Shown here in pieces: positions 8,153 to 16,473 of a stretch of 64,000 bases of DNA; within the stretch, counting starts at the first letter, position 1, and every line of letters starts with the position of its first letter. Under the pieces are notes generated by a model, which saw nothing but the letters and a program-made list of their open reading frames with translations, searched no databases and was not told the origin of the DNA. The stretch is from Ornithinibacillus caprae (lineage in GTDB: Bacteria > Bacillota > Bacilli > Bacillales > Amphibacillaceae). The stretch is taken from contig NZ_WOCA01000014.1 of NCBI RefSeq assembly GCF_009728145.1, positions 54,858 to 118,857 of the forward strand, read 5' to 3'. Made by a program: the position numbers and the translations under genes.

Positions 8153-9592
8153 TTAATATGCTTTTGCCCAGTAAACTAGTTCCTTTGCTTCTTTACCACA
8201 GCATACACATGTATCTGAAACCTTTTCTTGTTCAAATGGAATGCATCGAGAAGTTGCCGTTGTATCTTCTTTAATCTTTTCTTCGCAAGCTACATCTGTG
8301 CACCACATCGCTTTTATAAATCCACCTTTTTGATCAAGCGTTTGTTTAAACTGTTCCATATTCGTTGCAACAGATGTCTTCTCATCACGATGTTCTAATG
8401 CCTTATTGTATAGATTGGTTTGAATTTCGTCTAATAATGCAGGTAAACGTTCCTCCAATTCGCTTAGTGAAACAAACTCTTTTTCCCCTGTATCGCGACG
8501 AACAAGTACTACCTGCTCTTTTTCTATATCTTTAGGTCCCATTTCGATTCGAACTGGAATACCTTTCATTTCATACTCGTTAAATTTCCAGCCTGGCATT
8601 TTGTCACTTGCATCAATGCCAACGCGAACAAGACCTTTTAACTGGTCACGAAGATCATAAGCTTTATCCAATACACCTTCCTTATGCTGTGCAATTGGAA
8701 CAATCATAGCTTGAGTTGGAGCAATTCGAGGCGGAACAACTAACCCACGATTATCACCATGTACCATGATTAAAGCTCCCATTATTCGTGTAGAAAGCCC
8801 CCATGATGTTTGATGTACGTATTGACTTTTACCATTTTCATCTAAATACGTAATATTAAATGCTTCTGCAAATTCAGAACCAAAGTGATGCGATGTACCG
8901 GATTGTAATGCTTTACCATCATGCATTAGAGCTTCAATGGTCAATGTATATTTAGCACCTGCAAATTTTTCCTTATCCGTTTTTCTTCCACGAAGGACTG
9001 GAATTGCTAAATAATCTTCAACTAGGTCTGCATAAACATTAAGCATTCGATCTGTTTCATTTGATGCATCCTCATCTGTTGCATGAGCAGTATGCCCTTC
9101 CTGCCAATGGAATTCGGAAGAACGTAGGAATGGACGTGTAGTTTTTTCCCAACGAACAACATTTCCCCACTGATTATAGAGCATAGGTAAGTCACGATAC
9201 GAATGAATATTTTTGGAATAGTATTCACAAAATAGCACTTCAGAAGTTGGACGTACTGCAATACGCTCTTGTAGTTCTTCCTCCCCACCATGTGTTACCC
9301 AAGCTACCTCAGGTGCAAAACCTTCCACATGGTCCTTCTCCTTTTGCAAAAGACTCTCTGGAATAAATAATGGAAAAGCTACATTGGAGTGTCCAGTTTC
9401 TTTTATCATTCGATCCAACTCATCCCGAACATTTTCCCAAATAGCGTACCCATAAGGCTTGATAATCATTGTTCCTTTTACTTGACCATAATCAACTAAT
9501 TCCGCTTGTTTAACAACATCTGTATACCACTGAGCGAAATCGTCTTCCATTGCAGTAACCTTTTCAACAAACTGCTTATTTTTCTTACCCAA
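8153..9592 (-). CDS. proS: Prolyl-tRNA synthetase, archaeal/eukaryotic-type (short form)
   Basis: About 479 residues, a class II aminoacyl-tRNA synthetase charging tRNA-Pro. It is the type without the internal editing insertion and with the archaeal-like C terminus: zinc-site cysteines ([16 protein letters not shown]) and the terminal WAKAY tyrosine. Motif 2 is [20 protein letters not shown], and [16 protein letters not shown] belongs to the active site. The open frame reaches GTG 9601, but that codon lies inside the Shine-Dalgarno AAAGAGGTG. TTG 9592, 6 bases after it, is the better start. Expression is controlled by the proline T-box upstream. Many bacilli carry this gene as a second ProRS beside the bacterial type. 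Confidence 0.93.
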   Translation of the reverse strand: MGKKNKQFVEKVTAMEDDFAQWYTDVVKQAELVDYGQVKGTMIIKPYGYAIWENVRDELDRMIKETGHSNVAFPLFIPESLLQKEKDHVEGFAPEVAWVTHGGEEELQERIAVRPTSEVLFCEYYSKNIHSYRDLPMLYNQWGNVVRWEKTTRPFLRSSEFHWQEGHTAHATDEDASNETDRMLNVYADLVEDYLAIPVLRGRKTDKEKFAGAKYTLTIEALMHDGKALQSGTSHHFGSEFAEAFNITYLDENGKSQYVHQTSWGLSTRIMGALIMVHGDNRGLVVPPRIAPTQAMIVPIAQHKEGVLDKAYDLRDQLKGLVRVGIDASDKMPGWKFNEYEMKGIPVRIEMGPKDIEKEQVVLVRRDTGEKEFVSLSELEERLPALLDEIQTNLYNKALEHRDEKTSVATNMEQFKQTLDQKGGFIKAMWCTDVACEEKIKEDTTATSRCIPFEQEKVSDTCVCCGKEAKELVYWAKAY

Positions 9593-9630
9593 ATCAAACA
9601 CCTCTTTATATTAAATTTATTTAAGAACAC

Positions 9631-9830
9631 AAAAAATCCTCCATCCGAAAAGGGACCGAGGTCTGGTGGTACCACCCTTGTTTGCTGTCTATTTATTTTT
9701 GAAGACAACACACTTTGCTTGATAACGGTTATGAACCGCGCCAACTTTTCGGATGGCGAACTCCAAGGTAGGTTCTAATTCATGTCTTTGGAAAGTTTTC
9801 AGCACTCCTTCCCTCTCTGTAAAAGACAAT
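9631..9830 (-). promoter_or_regulatory. T-box riboswitch leader, proline-specific
   Basis: Read on the minus strand. The leader opens with the AGAG-containing Stem I base near 9820. A specifier region GAACCTACC (9775-9767) offers CCT, a proline codon. The conserved ACCGTTATC block follows, then the T-box itself, GGGTGGTACCACC (about 9677-9664). The leader ends in a terminator, CCTCGGTCC with GGATGGAGG and six T (9636-9631). Uncharged tRNA-Pro would stabilise the antiterminator and switch on proS, which starts 38 bases later. Confidence 0.93.
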
Positions 9831-9928
9831 TCGAATTATACTAATCCTTTTCAACGTTTCCTTATATTAATTTTTAATATATAGGTCAACGTATGTAAAG
9901 TCAAGCAATAGTAAAGCTTTTCATTATA

Positions 9929-10363
9929 TCAATATTCTTTTTTCTCTAGATCATGTACATCTGCTTCTTCAGCAAACTCTGTTTGTAACTTATTAAGAGA
10001 ATAATTATCTTGTCTCTTCATAGGGATACGATTAACTATGTAGCCATGTAAGAAAGGCTCACAACAGGTAATAAAGAATGCGGCTAATAATGATAAGGTC
10101 GCAACCGGTATTTCTGCTCCTACTATAAAAATTCCTATGCCCCATAGAATAACAAATGCTAAACCAAAATCTAAAAAAGAAGCCCATAAGTTACCAAACA
10201 TTCTAAGAAAAATTAAATCTCCAACCACGTATGAAATAACTGTAGTAAGAACACTAATTAAAACAATATCAAAGAATGATACATCATGAAAAATACCAAA
10301 AATAGCCAACACAGTAAAAAAGATTGCTAGTAACTTTATGCCCATTATTTTTATATGTTCCAT
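9929..10363 (-). CDS. YndM-like membrane protein (DUF2512)
   Basis: A 144-residue protein with four membrane segments (about 7-25, 29-48, 62-81, 85-105) and a charged cytoplasmic C-tail ending DVHDLEKKEY. Length and pattern (KLLAIFFTVLAIFGIF, GDLIFLRMFGN, DFGLAFVILW) fit the DUF2512/YndM family of Bacillus, whose role is unknown. A weak AAAGG lies 12 bases before the ATG. It stands alone between the T-box leader and pncA; no terminator was seen. Confidence 0.75.
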   Translation of the reverse strand: MEHIKIMGIKLLAIFFTVLAIFGIFHDVSFFDIVLISVLTTVISYVVGDLIFLRMFGNLWASFLDFGLAFVILWGIGIFIVGAEIPVATLSLLAAFFITCCEPFLHGYIVNRIPMKRQDNYSLNKLQTEFAEEADVHDLEKKEY

Positions 10364-10435
10364 CCTAAAATCAACCTTTCTATTTGGAATATGTTTGTAG
10401 TATTTGAATTTAGGATGGAAATATTACAGAAATGC

Positions 10436-10987
10436 TTATTTTACCGTAGCACCAAGTGTTTGGGCAAAATGTTCTAACGCCCACTTATGCCCTACCTCAT
10501 TAAAGCTCGCAACAGCTTCTTTATGAATAACAATCTTAAACCCTTTGTTGTAGGCATCCACCGCTGTATGCAATACACATATATCTGTACAAACCCCTAT
10601 AATATGCACTTCTTCTATAGAGCGTTCTCTTAATTTTATCTCTAAATCTGTTCCAGCAAATGCACTATACCGAGTTTTATCTAGATAAGATACATTCGTT
10701 TTATGCTTGTTTTCATCGTAAACTTTCGCTAATTCTCCGTATAAAGCACGACCAGCAGTTCCTATAATATTGTGCGGGGGAAATAAAGTGGATTCTGGGT
10801 GATAATGATCTCCTTCTTCGTGGCCATCAATTGCAAAAACTACGTATTCTAAAGCTTCTATAAATTCTTTTGTAAGTGATACAACCTTCTCTTCAATATC
10901 TTGTCCTGGTTTACCGCAAGTTAAGTTGCCATGTTCTGCAACAAAATCATAGGTATAGTCTACATTAATTAAAGCTCGCTTACTCAC
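10436..10987 (-). CDS. pncA: Nicotinamidase (isochorismatase-like hydrolase)
   Basis: A 183-residue cysteine hydrolase. The catalytic triad is visible as Asp10 (NVDYTYDF), Lys104 (LDKTRYSAF) and Cys137 (VCTDIC). A metal site is formed by Asp54/His56 and His61 (AIDGHEEGDHYHP). The sequence is closest to the B. subtilis YueJ/PncA type, which converts nicotinamide to nicotinate for NAD salvage. Another isochorismatase-family amidase remains possible. It is flanked by gaps and probably monocistronic. An AGGAGG site precedes the ATG. Confidence 0.88.
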   Translation of the reverse strand: MSKRALINVDYTYDFVAEHGNLTCGKPGQDIEEKVVSLTKEFIEALEYVVFAIDGHEEGDHYHPESTLFPPHNIIGTAGRALYGELAKVYDENKHKTNVSYLDKTRYSAFAGTDLEIKLRERSIEEVHIIGVCTDICVLHTAVDAYNKGFKIVIHKEAVASFNEVGHKWALEHFAQTLGATVK

Positions 10988-11131
10988 ATGTATTCCTCCT
11001 TTAAATTATCCTCTATATCAAATTTTACCTTGAGTAGGGTTATAAGCCAACTACTATCTCCAATCTGTGGTGGACTTTTTCTTACTTTAGCACCGCCAGC
11101 GTATGACCGCTACCTGAGATGGTTCATAACT

Positions 11132-11166
11132 AAAAAAACAAGCATGTAGATTTTACAAGCTTGTTT
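11132..11166 (-). terminator. Terminator overlapping the end of pdxK
   Basis: Minus strand: AAACAAGC (11166-11159) pairs with GCTTGTTT (11143-11136) around an inner TGTA/TACA stem, followed by T. The 5' arm encodes the last codons of pdxK and the stop codon lies between the arms. Confidence 0.8.
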
Positions 11167-12001
11167 TCTCGTTATTCTGAGTGACATTAATTTTTATGGT
11201 CTCTCCCTTTTTTCGTAATGCAGCATGATACGTTGGTCCAACTATATCTGTATACGAAAATCCATATTGAATTGCTGTTGTAACAAACTGCTTAGCAGAT
11301 TGAACGGCACTCACAAGAGTCTCTCCCTTTGCTAAGTTAGCTGTAATTGCAGCTGAATATGAACAACCTGCCCCACTAGTATTTGCAGTATCAATTCTTG
11401 GTGCTTCAAACGTAGTTATCGTTTTACCATCGTACAAAACATCTACTGCAGAACCAGATAACCTTCCGCCTTTTACCAATACAGCTTTTGGCCCTAATTG
11501 ATAAAGATCAACTGCAGCTTGCTTTAAATCATCAACATCATCCAATGACCGACCATTTAACAATAAGGATGCTTCAGGCATATTCGGAGTAATTAGAGTA
11601 GCAACAGGTATAAGTCGCTCTTTTAAAAGTGAAATTGCATGGTCCTCTAGCAACTTTGAATTCATTTTCCCTACCATAACAGGATCAAGGACATAATGGT
11701 TTATAGAAACTTGTTTTATCAATTTTGCTACAGTCTCTATAATTTCTTCAGAAAATAACATCCCGGTTTTTATGGCATCCATACCAACCTGTTCCAAAGC
11801 AGTTAAAAATTGCGCTTCAATTGCTTCAGTCGTTTGTAAGTGTACATTTTTGTTCGTTACTGGATGCCTCCCCACAATGGCTGTTACTACACTCATTCCA
11901 TATACATCTAGCTCTTGAAATGTTTTTAAATCTGCCTGAATCCCTGCGCTTCCCCCTGCAGCAGATCCTGCAATTGTCATAACCCTTGATGGCAATTTCA
12001 T
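11153..12001 (-). CDS. pdxK: Pyridoxal/pyridoxine kinase (PdxK, ThiD-like)
   Basis: A 282-residue ribokinase-fold kinase. It phosphorylates B6 vitamers at the 5' hydroxyl. It matches the Bacillus PdxK type rather than HMP kinase ThiD: IAGSAAGGSAGIQADLKTFQ at the N terminus, GMLFSEEIIE, LDPVMVGK, and the anion hole with catalytic loop NTSGAGCSYSAA. The family-specific tail is DIVGPTYHAALR. As in other PdxK proteins of this group the usual GxGD reads GAGC. The start is set at ATG 12001, 7 bases after AGGG; TTG 12007 is too close to the ribosome binding site. Some dual activity toward HMP is known in the family. Confidence 0.87.
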   Translation of the reverse strand: MKLPSRVMTIAGSAAGGSAGIQADLKTFQELDVYGMSVVTAIVGRHPVTNKNVHLQTTEAIEAQFLTALEQVGMDAIKTGMLFSEEIIETVAKLIKQVSINHYVLDPVMVGKMNSKLLEDHAISLLKERLIPVATLITPNMPEASLLLNGRSLDDVDDLKQAAVDLYQLGPKAVLVKGGRLSGSAVDVLYDGKTITTFEAPRIDTANTSGAGCSYSAAITANLAKGETLVSAVQSAKQFVTTAIQYGFSYTDIVGPTYHAALRKKGETIKINVTQNNEKTSL

Positions 12002-12017
12002 GAACAATCCCTACCTA

Positions 12018-12043
12018 ACAAAAACTTTGCTTTTCTAAAAGCA
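12018..12043 (-). terminator. Probable terminator of the plsY-DUF456 operon
   Basis: Minus strand: TGCTTT pairs with AAAGCA (12043-12028, short loop), followed by AAGTTTTTGTT. A small stem, but well placed behind the DUF456 gene. Confidence 0.5.
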
Positions 12044-12078
12044 TTAGTCAACACTTATTCCGAATAGTTTTTTACCTA

Positions 12079-12564
12079 CTAAAAAATCACAACAATAAAA
12101 AACCAGATAATCATAATTAATTGAACAAATACTTTTGCAAATGAACCACCTAGAAAACCAAGCAACGAACCAATAGAGGCTCGCAAAGCTTCCTGCGCTG
12201 TCCTTCTTTGTACCATTTCGATAAGAAAAACAGCAAGAAACGGCACTATGATAATTCCAAACGGAGGGTAAATAAAGGAGCCAACTATTACGGCTAATGC
12301 TGCACCACGTTCTCCCCATTTACTTCCTCCAAATTTTTTCACAAAATAACTGTTAGCTATGATATCAGCAACGATTAAAATTATCGTAAATATAAGCATA
12401 GCCGTCCAAAAAACAATGGTTAATTCACTTCCATTAATAACAAAGTGATACAGAAGAAAGCCTACCCATAATACCAGTACAGAAGGAACTAATGGAAAAA
12501 TAACTCCTACAAAGCTTAGTAAAAATAATACAATAATAACGACCCATATTAAGATATCCAGCAT
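12079..12564 (-). CDS. DUF456 family membrane protein (YqgC-like)
   Basis: A 161-residue protein with about five membrane segments and glycine-rich loops (GFLGGSFAKV near the end). The pattern FVGVIFPLVPSVLVLWVGFL at the N terminus and KFGGSKWGERGAAL in the middle fit the DUF456 family (B. subtilis YqgC), of unknown function. ATG 12564 is used because GGAGGG lies just upstream; the open frame reaches a TTG at 12576 inside that site. It starts 21 bases after the plsY-like gene stop, so both are probably one transcript. Confidence 0.8.
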   Translation of the reverse strand: MLDILIWVVIIVLFLLSFVGVIFPLVPSVLVLWVGFLLYHFVINGSELTIVFWTAMLIFTIILIVADIIANSYFVKKFGGSKWGERGAALAVIVGSFIYPPFGIIIVPFLAVFLIEMVQRRTAQEALRASIGSLLGFLGGSFAKVFVQLIMIIWFFIVVIF

Positions 12565-12585
12565 TATTCCCTCCAATCAGAACAC

Positions 12586-13209
12586 TTAATCTATCTGTTT
12601 CTTAAACATACTTGATAATGTTTTTTCTTCCTTACGCATAATACGTTTATAATTTTCAACATGTTTCAAAATACTTAGCACAGATAATAGTATAACAATC
12701 ATAGTTGGTTCAATTCCAAAGAAATAATACGTCGATACTAAGAAGGAAAAATACATAAATAAAACACCAATAACTAAATAATCCGTAGTAATCGTAAATA
12801 ATAAAAGAATCCCAATCCCAATTAAAGCTATTTTCCAATCTATTGCCAATAAAACACCCACTAAAGATGCAGTTCCCTTACCTCCGCTAAATCTCATTGT
12901 TATTGGGTAATTATGACCTATTATGATAAATAGTGCGGTAAGATATACTAAAAGAGTTTGTGTTTCACCAGTAATGCCATTTTCGTTTAAAATATATAAA
13001 ACTAGTAGTATAGCTGCGGTTGCTTTGAAAATATCAATTAAACCGACTAGTATTCCATATTTCCATCCTAAAAGAATAGTTGTATTTGAGGCTCCTGCAT
13101 TTTTTACACCGGCATTTTTTATATCTATCTTTTTTAGTTTTCCTACGATTTGGGACCCATGGATACATCCAAAAATATAGCCGATTAGACAAGCTACTAA
13201 GATATACAT
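12586..13209 (-). CDS. plsY: Glycerol-3-phosphate acyltransferase, PlsY family
   Basis: A 207-residue, five-helix membrane enzyme of the PlsY family, which transfers acyl from acyl-phosphate to glycerol-3-phosphate in phospholipid synthesis. Motif 1 appears as DIKNAGVKNAGASNTT (canonical: DIR-GSGN-GATN) and motif 2 as GHNYPITMRFSGGKGTAS. The motif 1 glycines are altered (GVKNAGASN), which suggests a divergent paralogue rather than the housekeeping PlsY. GTAGGAGAA lies before the ATG. The DUF456 gene follows. It is divergent from the M15 peptidase gene. Confidence 0.82.
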   Translation of the reverse strand: MYILVACLIGYIFGCIHGSQIVGKLKKIDIKNAGVKNAGASNTTILLGWKYGILVGLIDIFKATAAILLVLYILNENGITGETQTLLVYLTALFIIIGHNYPITMRFSGGKGTASLVGVLLAIDWKIALIGIGILLLFTITTDYLVIGVLFMYFSFLVSTYYFFGIEPTMIVILLSVLSILKHVENYKRIMRKEEKTLSSMFKKQID

Positions 13210-13310
13210 TCTCCTACCCCCTTTTCCTTATTATAACGTAATAATGAATGCGGTTAGTAGTACTTTTTAGAAGATAAAAAGCAAGCAATTATCCCGTTGG
13301 AGTGATTTAC

Positions 13311-13883
13311 ATGAAAGCCCTAAAAACATTTTTAAAATCCATTGCAATCATCCTCATGTTCTTTGCCATTGTTATCTATCTTTATAACTATTTAGGTTAT
13401 AATGATTATAAATATGAAGGTAAAGATGCTCCAATACCAACAGGGCTTCACCCTATCGTGAAAAAAAAGACCGAACACCTCATTAATGAAGCTGAAGCTC
13501 AAGATATATCGATAGTTATAACAGAGTCATTTCGTACGTTTGAACGTCAAGAAGAATTATATGCACAAGGTAGGTCGGAGGAAGGCAGTATTGTTACCTA
13601 TGCAAAAGGCGGAGAATCCTATCATAACTATGGTTTGGCCATTGATTTTGCGATTGTAAAGGAAAATGAAGATTTAACTTGGGATATTAATTATGACGGA
13701 AATGGAAATGATAAATCTGACTGGCATGAAGTGGCTGAGATTGCTAAGGATCTAGGATTTGAGTGGGGTGGAGACTGGAGTAATTTTAAAGATTATCCAC
13801 ACCTTCAAATGACGTTTGGATTAAGTATCCAAGAGCTTAAACTTGGTTTCAGACCAAAAGTTGAAACGGAAGTTAAGCAGTAA
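13311..13883 (+). CDS. M15C peptidase, CwlK-like L-Ala-D-Glu/D-Ala endopeptidase
   Basis: A 190-residue cell-wall peptidase anchored by one N-terminal membrane helix (about 5-27) with the catalytic domain outside. Zinc motifs are ESYHNYGLAIDFAI (SxHxxGxAxD) and the C-terminal DYPHLQM. An Arg in TESFRTFERQEELYAQGR matches the substrate-binding Arg of the family. Relatives cleave peptide stems of peptidoglycan or act on recycled peptides. ATG 13311 is chosen because TTGGAGTG lies 6 bases upstream; the in-frame GTG at 13302 is inside that site. Confidence 0.85.
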   Translation: MKALKTFLKSIAIILMFFAIVIYLYNYLGYNDYKYEGKDAPIPTGLHPIVKKKTEHLINEAEAQDISIVITESFRTFERQEELYAQGRSEEGSIVTYAKGGESYHNYGLAIDFAIVKENEDLTWDINYDGNGNDKSDWHEVAEIAKDLGFEWGGDWSNFKDYPHLQMTFGLSIQELKLGFRPKVETEVKQ

Positions 13884-13960
13884 TATGGTATTTTATACAT
13901 TACTCCATTAAACTTAAATTATCTTGAATTCAAAATACTTTTTTGTGAAGGAGAACATTT

Positions 13961-14938
13961 ATGCAATTAAAAGGTATTCACCATGTTTCTGCAATAACTG
14001 CAAATGCAAAAGAAAATTACCACTTTTATACCGAAATCCTAGGCATGCGACTTGTTAAGAAGACAGTGAACCAAGATGACACTTCTATGTATCACTTATT
14101 TTATGCAGACGAAGCTGGAAATCCTGGAACTGATCTTACCTTTTTTGAAATTAAAAATGCCGGGAACACATATCCAGGAATTAGTAGTATATCCGGTACA
14201 TCCTTGCGGGTTCCAAATGATAAGGCCCTATCCTATTGGGTAGATCGCTTTAATCAGTATCATGTGGAACATGAGGGAATCTCTAATCAAGGAGAACGAA
14301 ACGTCATTCATTTTTATGACCACGAAAAACAACGACTAACCCTTATTTCCGATGAACACAATAATGGTGTTCCGGGTGGTAGGCCATGGTCACAAAGCAG
14401 CGCTTCTGTCGAACATGGCATTATCGGTCTAGGCCCAAGTAAGTTGACTATAAAGGACCCTACTCCTACTGTTAAAGTCTTAACTGAGATTCTAACCTTT
14501 ACTCAGGTTGGTAGTTATCCATCCACCGTCAAAGGGCAGGAAGACATCTTAATTTTTTCTACTGGAGAAGGTGGAACCGGTGCAGAAATTCATGTAGAAG
14601 TAAGAGATGACTTAGCAAGAGAAAGACCGGGAAGAGGTAGCGTACACCATGTTGCATTTCGTGTTACAAACGAAGCAGAGCTTTTTAAGTGGAAAGCTCG
14701 ACTAACAGAAGCACGAATTCCAAATTCAGGATTGGTGGACCGCTATTATTTCCAATCACTTTATTTCCGAGAGCCAAACGGGATTCTTTTCGAATTAGCT
14801 ACAGATGGACCGGGATTTGCTACGGATGAGGATATAAATCACTTAGGAGAATCACTTGCATTACCACCGTTCTTAGAAGACCAACGCGAAGAAATTGAAG
14901 CAAAACTGGTTCCTTTAGATACTATAGGTAACAAATAA
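13961..14938 (+). CDS. Ring-cleaving dioxygenase, VOC superfamily (MhqO/MhqE-like)
   Basis: A 325-residue protein made of two VOC modules. Each half starts with a metal-ligand histidine: GIHHVSAITANAKENYHFY at residue 5 and VHHVAFRVTNEAELF near 228. The C-terminal Glu ligand is in LFELATDGPGFA. This is the family of Bacillus hydroquinone/catechol-cleaving dioxygenases used against quinone stress. Substrate and inducer (often a MarR regulator) cannot be read here and no regulator gene is adjacent. AAGGAG lies 9 bases before the ATG. Confidence 0.85.
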   Translation: MQLKGIHHVSAITANAKENYHFYTEILGMRLVKKTVNQDDTSMYHLFYADEAGNPGTDLTFFEIKNAGNTYPGISSISGTSLRVPNDKALSYWVDRFNQYHVEHEGISNQGERNVIHFYDHEKQRLTLISDEHNNGVPGGRPWSQSSASVEHGIIGLGPSKLTIKDPTPTVKVLTEILTFTQVGSYPSTVKGQEDILIFSTGEGGTGAEIHVEVRDDLARERPGRGSVHHVAFRVTNEAELFKWKARLTEARIPNSGLVDRYYFQSLYFREPNGILFELATDGPGFATDEDINHLGESLALPPFLEDQREEIEAKLVPLDTIGNK

Positions 14939-15180
14939 GGTTCTTCATTGTAACGAGTAGTTTTTTTCGGGGGCTTTTTCATGATTTCCTAATAAGGATT
15001 TTGTCCGTGAGAATTCTTCACTTAAGACGTTTGCATGCTGTCTGAACTGAATTTTGTCGGTGAAGCACCTTCTCTCGGACATTATCATCCCTTCCCCTAA
15101 TTCGTCCTTGATAAAGTAAAACTTCATTCAGCGGCGATTTTCTTCATCCCCCACCGAATGTTAGTTGAACCAATCGGACA
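14939..15180. other. Gene-free region with degenerate TGTCCG motifs
   Basis: No credible gene: a 60-codon frame on the minus strand at 14945-15127 has no family features or ribosome binding site. TGTCCG-like words recur on both strands (TTTTGTCCGTGAG near 15000, TTTTGTCGGTGAAG near 15052, and CTCTCGGACATTA and CAATCGGACATTT, which read TGTCCGA on the minus strand). They resemble the core of the minisatellite at 21.1-22.1 kb. AAAACTTCATTCAG near 15118 is shared with about 61820. Confidence 0.4.
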
Positions 15181-15266
15181 TTTACGGGCAGTTGATTCCC
15201 CACTTATCCTTCTTCACTTCAACGTCTTGAAGTGGGGGTCTTACTGCCCGTTACATGCGGGATAAA
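15181..15266 (+). repeat. Dispersed alternative-hairpin element, copy A
   Basis: Begins TTTACGGGCAGTTGAT and ends TTACATGCGGGATAAA. ACGGGCAGT pairs with ACTGCCCGT. Inside, both CCCCACTT and CACTTCAA are complementary to TTGAAGTGGGG, so two hairpins compete. Almost identical to 63207-63292, with partial copies at 61692 and 61830. Confidence 0.8.
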
Positions 15267-15272
15267 ATTAAA

Positions 15273-15295
15273 GAAGCTTGATGTCATCAAGCTTC
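15273..15295 (-). terminator. Terminator of the Gfo/Idh/MocA gene
   Basis: A 23-base palindrome, GAAGCTTGATG/CATCAAGCTTC, followed on the minus strand by TTTAATTTT. It lies 22 bases after the stop codon. Confidence 0.8.
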
Positions 15296-15316
15296 AAGCT
15301 CTTTTCTAAAGCTTCT

Positions 15317-16294
15317 TTATTCTCCCAAAAATAAAATGTTATTATCATGTCTTACTTTTTCCGTCCACTTTGCAACACTTTCACTTCGATCCATCCACTT
15401 GTGGAAACTATTGGAATCATTTTCTGCAATTAGCCTTGTAAATACTTCGATCTCGTACACCATATCTAATTCTAATTGACTTTGTGCTAACTGTTTTTTC
15501 TCTTTGGTTAATCGATTATATATAGTTATATCGTGAATTGGTGCAATATGATCAATCGTAATTGTTCCATCCTCCCCTTGAATTTCAGACGGAATAGTTC
15601 CCTGTGCCACTTTGGAGCACATGATGGTAACATTAAATCCCTTATATTTTAAAACTAACGTACCACTACCATCGATCCCATTTGTTAATAAAACTGGGAA
15701 GTAATGAATATCTTCTGGATCACCAAATAAGTCAATAGCAGCACTTAATGGATATACCCCCAAATCCATTAAAGCACCTCCAGCAAATTCTTTTGAAAAA
15801 ATATTTGGTTGTTTCCCTTCCTTATATGCATCATATCTTGAGGAGTATTGAATATACTGCAGAAATACACTTCGTATCTCCCCGATTTGTTCAATCGTAT
15901 TTTTTAGGATTTCATAGTTAGGTGAAAACAAGTGACGATACCCTTCAAATACATATACTCCATATTTTATTGCCTCTTCCCTAATCTTTTTAACTTGCAT
16001 TTGAGTAAAGGCCATTGGCTTTTCACAAAACACATGCTTCTCACTTTGAATACACTTCATTACATGTTCATAATGCAAAATATTAGGAGAAGCAATATAT
16101 ACAAAGTCAGTATCATCTTGTAGCATCTCATCGAGTAGGTTATACCATTTTTCAGCATTATTTTTTTCTGCAAAACTTTTTGCCGTCTCTTCATTCCTCG
16201 AATAAACAGACAAAAGCTTTGCCTTACCACTAAGTTTAGCAGCCTGTATAAACATCTCAGTAATCCAACTGGTTCCAATTGTAGAAAATTTCAT
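15317..16294 (-). CDS. Gfo/Idh/MocA family NAD(P)-dependent oxidoreductase
   Basis: About 325 residues. It has an N-terminal Rossmann fold (KFSTIGTSWITEMFIQAA), then the family signature EKPMAFTQMQVKKI with the catalytic-region Lys near 93. GGALMDLGVYPLSAAIDLFG in the C-terminal domain holds the Asp/His-region residues. Members oxidise or reduce sugars, polyols or related cyclic compounds; the substrate is unknown. ATG 16294 matches the family N terminus and follows the ytzI stop by 4 bases. The open frame extends to 16318 but lacks a ribosome binding site there. Probably co-transcribed with the reductase and ytzI upstream. Confidence 0.85.
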   Translation of the reverse strand: MKFSTIGTSWITEMFIQAAKLSGKAKLLSVYSRNEETAKSFAEKNNAEKWYNLLDEMLQDDTDFVYIASPNILHYEHVMKCIQSEKHVFCEKPMAFTQMQVKKIREEAIKYGVYVFEGYRHLFSPNYEILKNTIEQIGEIRSVFLQYIQYSSRYDAYKEGKQPNIFSKEFAGGALMDLGVYPLSAAIDLFGDPEDIHYFPVLLTNGIDGSGTLVLKYKGFNVTIMCSKVAQGTIPSEIQGEDGTITIDHIAPIHDITIYNRLTKEKKQLAQSQLELDMVYEIEVFTRLIAENDSNSFHKWMDRSESVAKWTEKVRHDNNILFLGE

Positions 16295-16298
16295 AGCT

Positions 16299-16457
16299 CT
16301 ATTCTTCTTTCCTCTCATTATCCGTATTTAGGTGTTCATCATTTTGTGGCAATGGATCAATTGTATGCTTGTAAGCATAGCCTTTGGATGTTGTCAAAAG
16401 GGACAATGCTAGTACCGCAAGTATGATGACAATTGCAAGAACAATAAACCAAATCAT
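16299..16457 (-). CDS. ytzI: Small single-pass membrane protein, YtzI-like
   Basis: A 52-residue protein with one N-terminal membrane helix (about 2-22, WFIVLAIVIILAVLALSLL), followed by TTSKGYAYKHTIDPLP and an acidic tail. The SKGYAYKHTIDPLP segment is what I remember of the Bacillus YtzI family, whose function is unknown. ATG 16457 has AAGGAGTG 6 bases upstream and is preferred over the longer frame to 16496. It sits 17 bases after the reductase gene stop and just before the Gfo/Idh/MocA gene, suggesting a three-gene operon. Confidence 0.65.
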   Translation of the reverse strand: MIWFIVLAIVIILAVLALSLLTTSKGYAYKHTIDPLPQNDEHLNTDNERKEE

Positions 16458-16473
16458 GGTGACACTCCTTATA

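Noticed and set aside
14945..15127. 60-codon frame on the minus strand
   Set aside because: It has no ribosome binding site or recognisable sequence and lies in repeat-like DNA.
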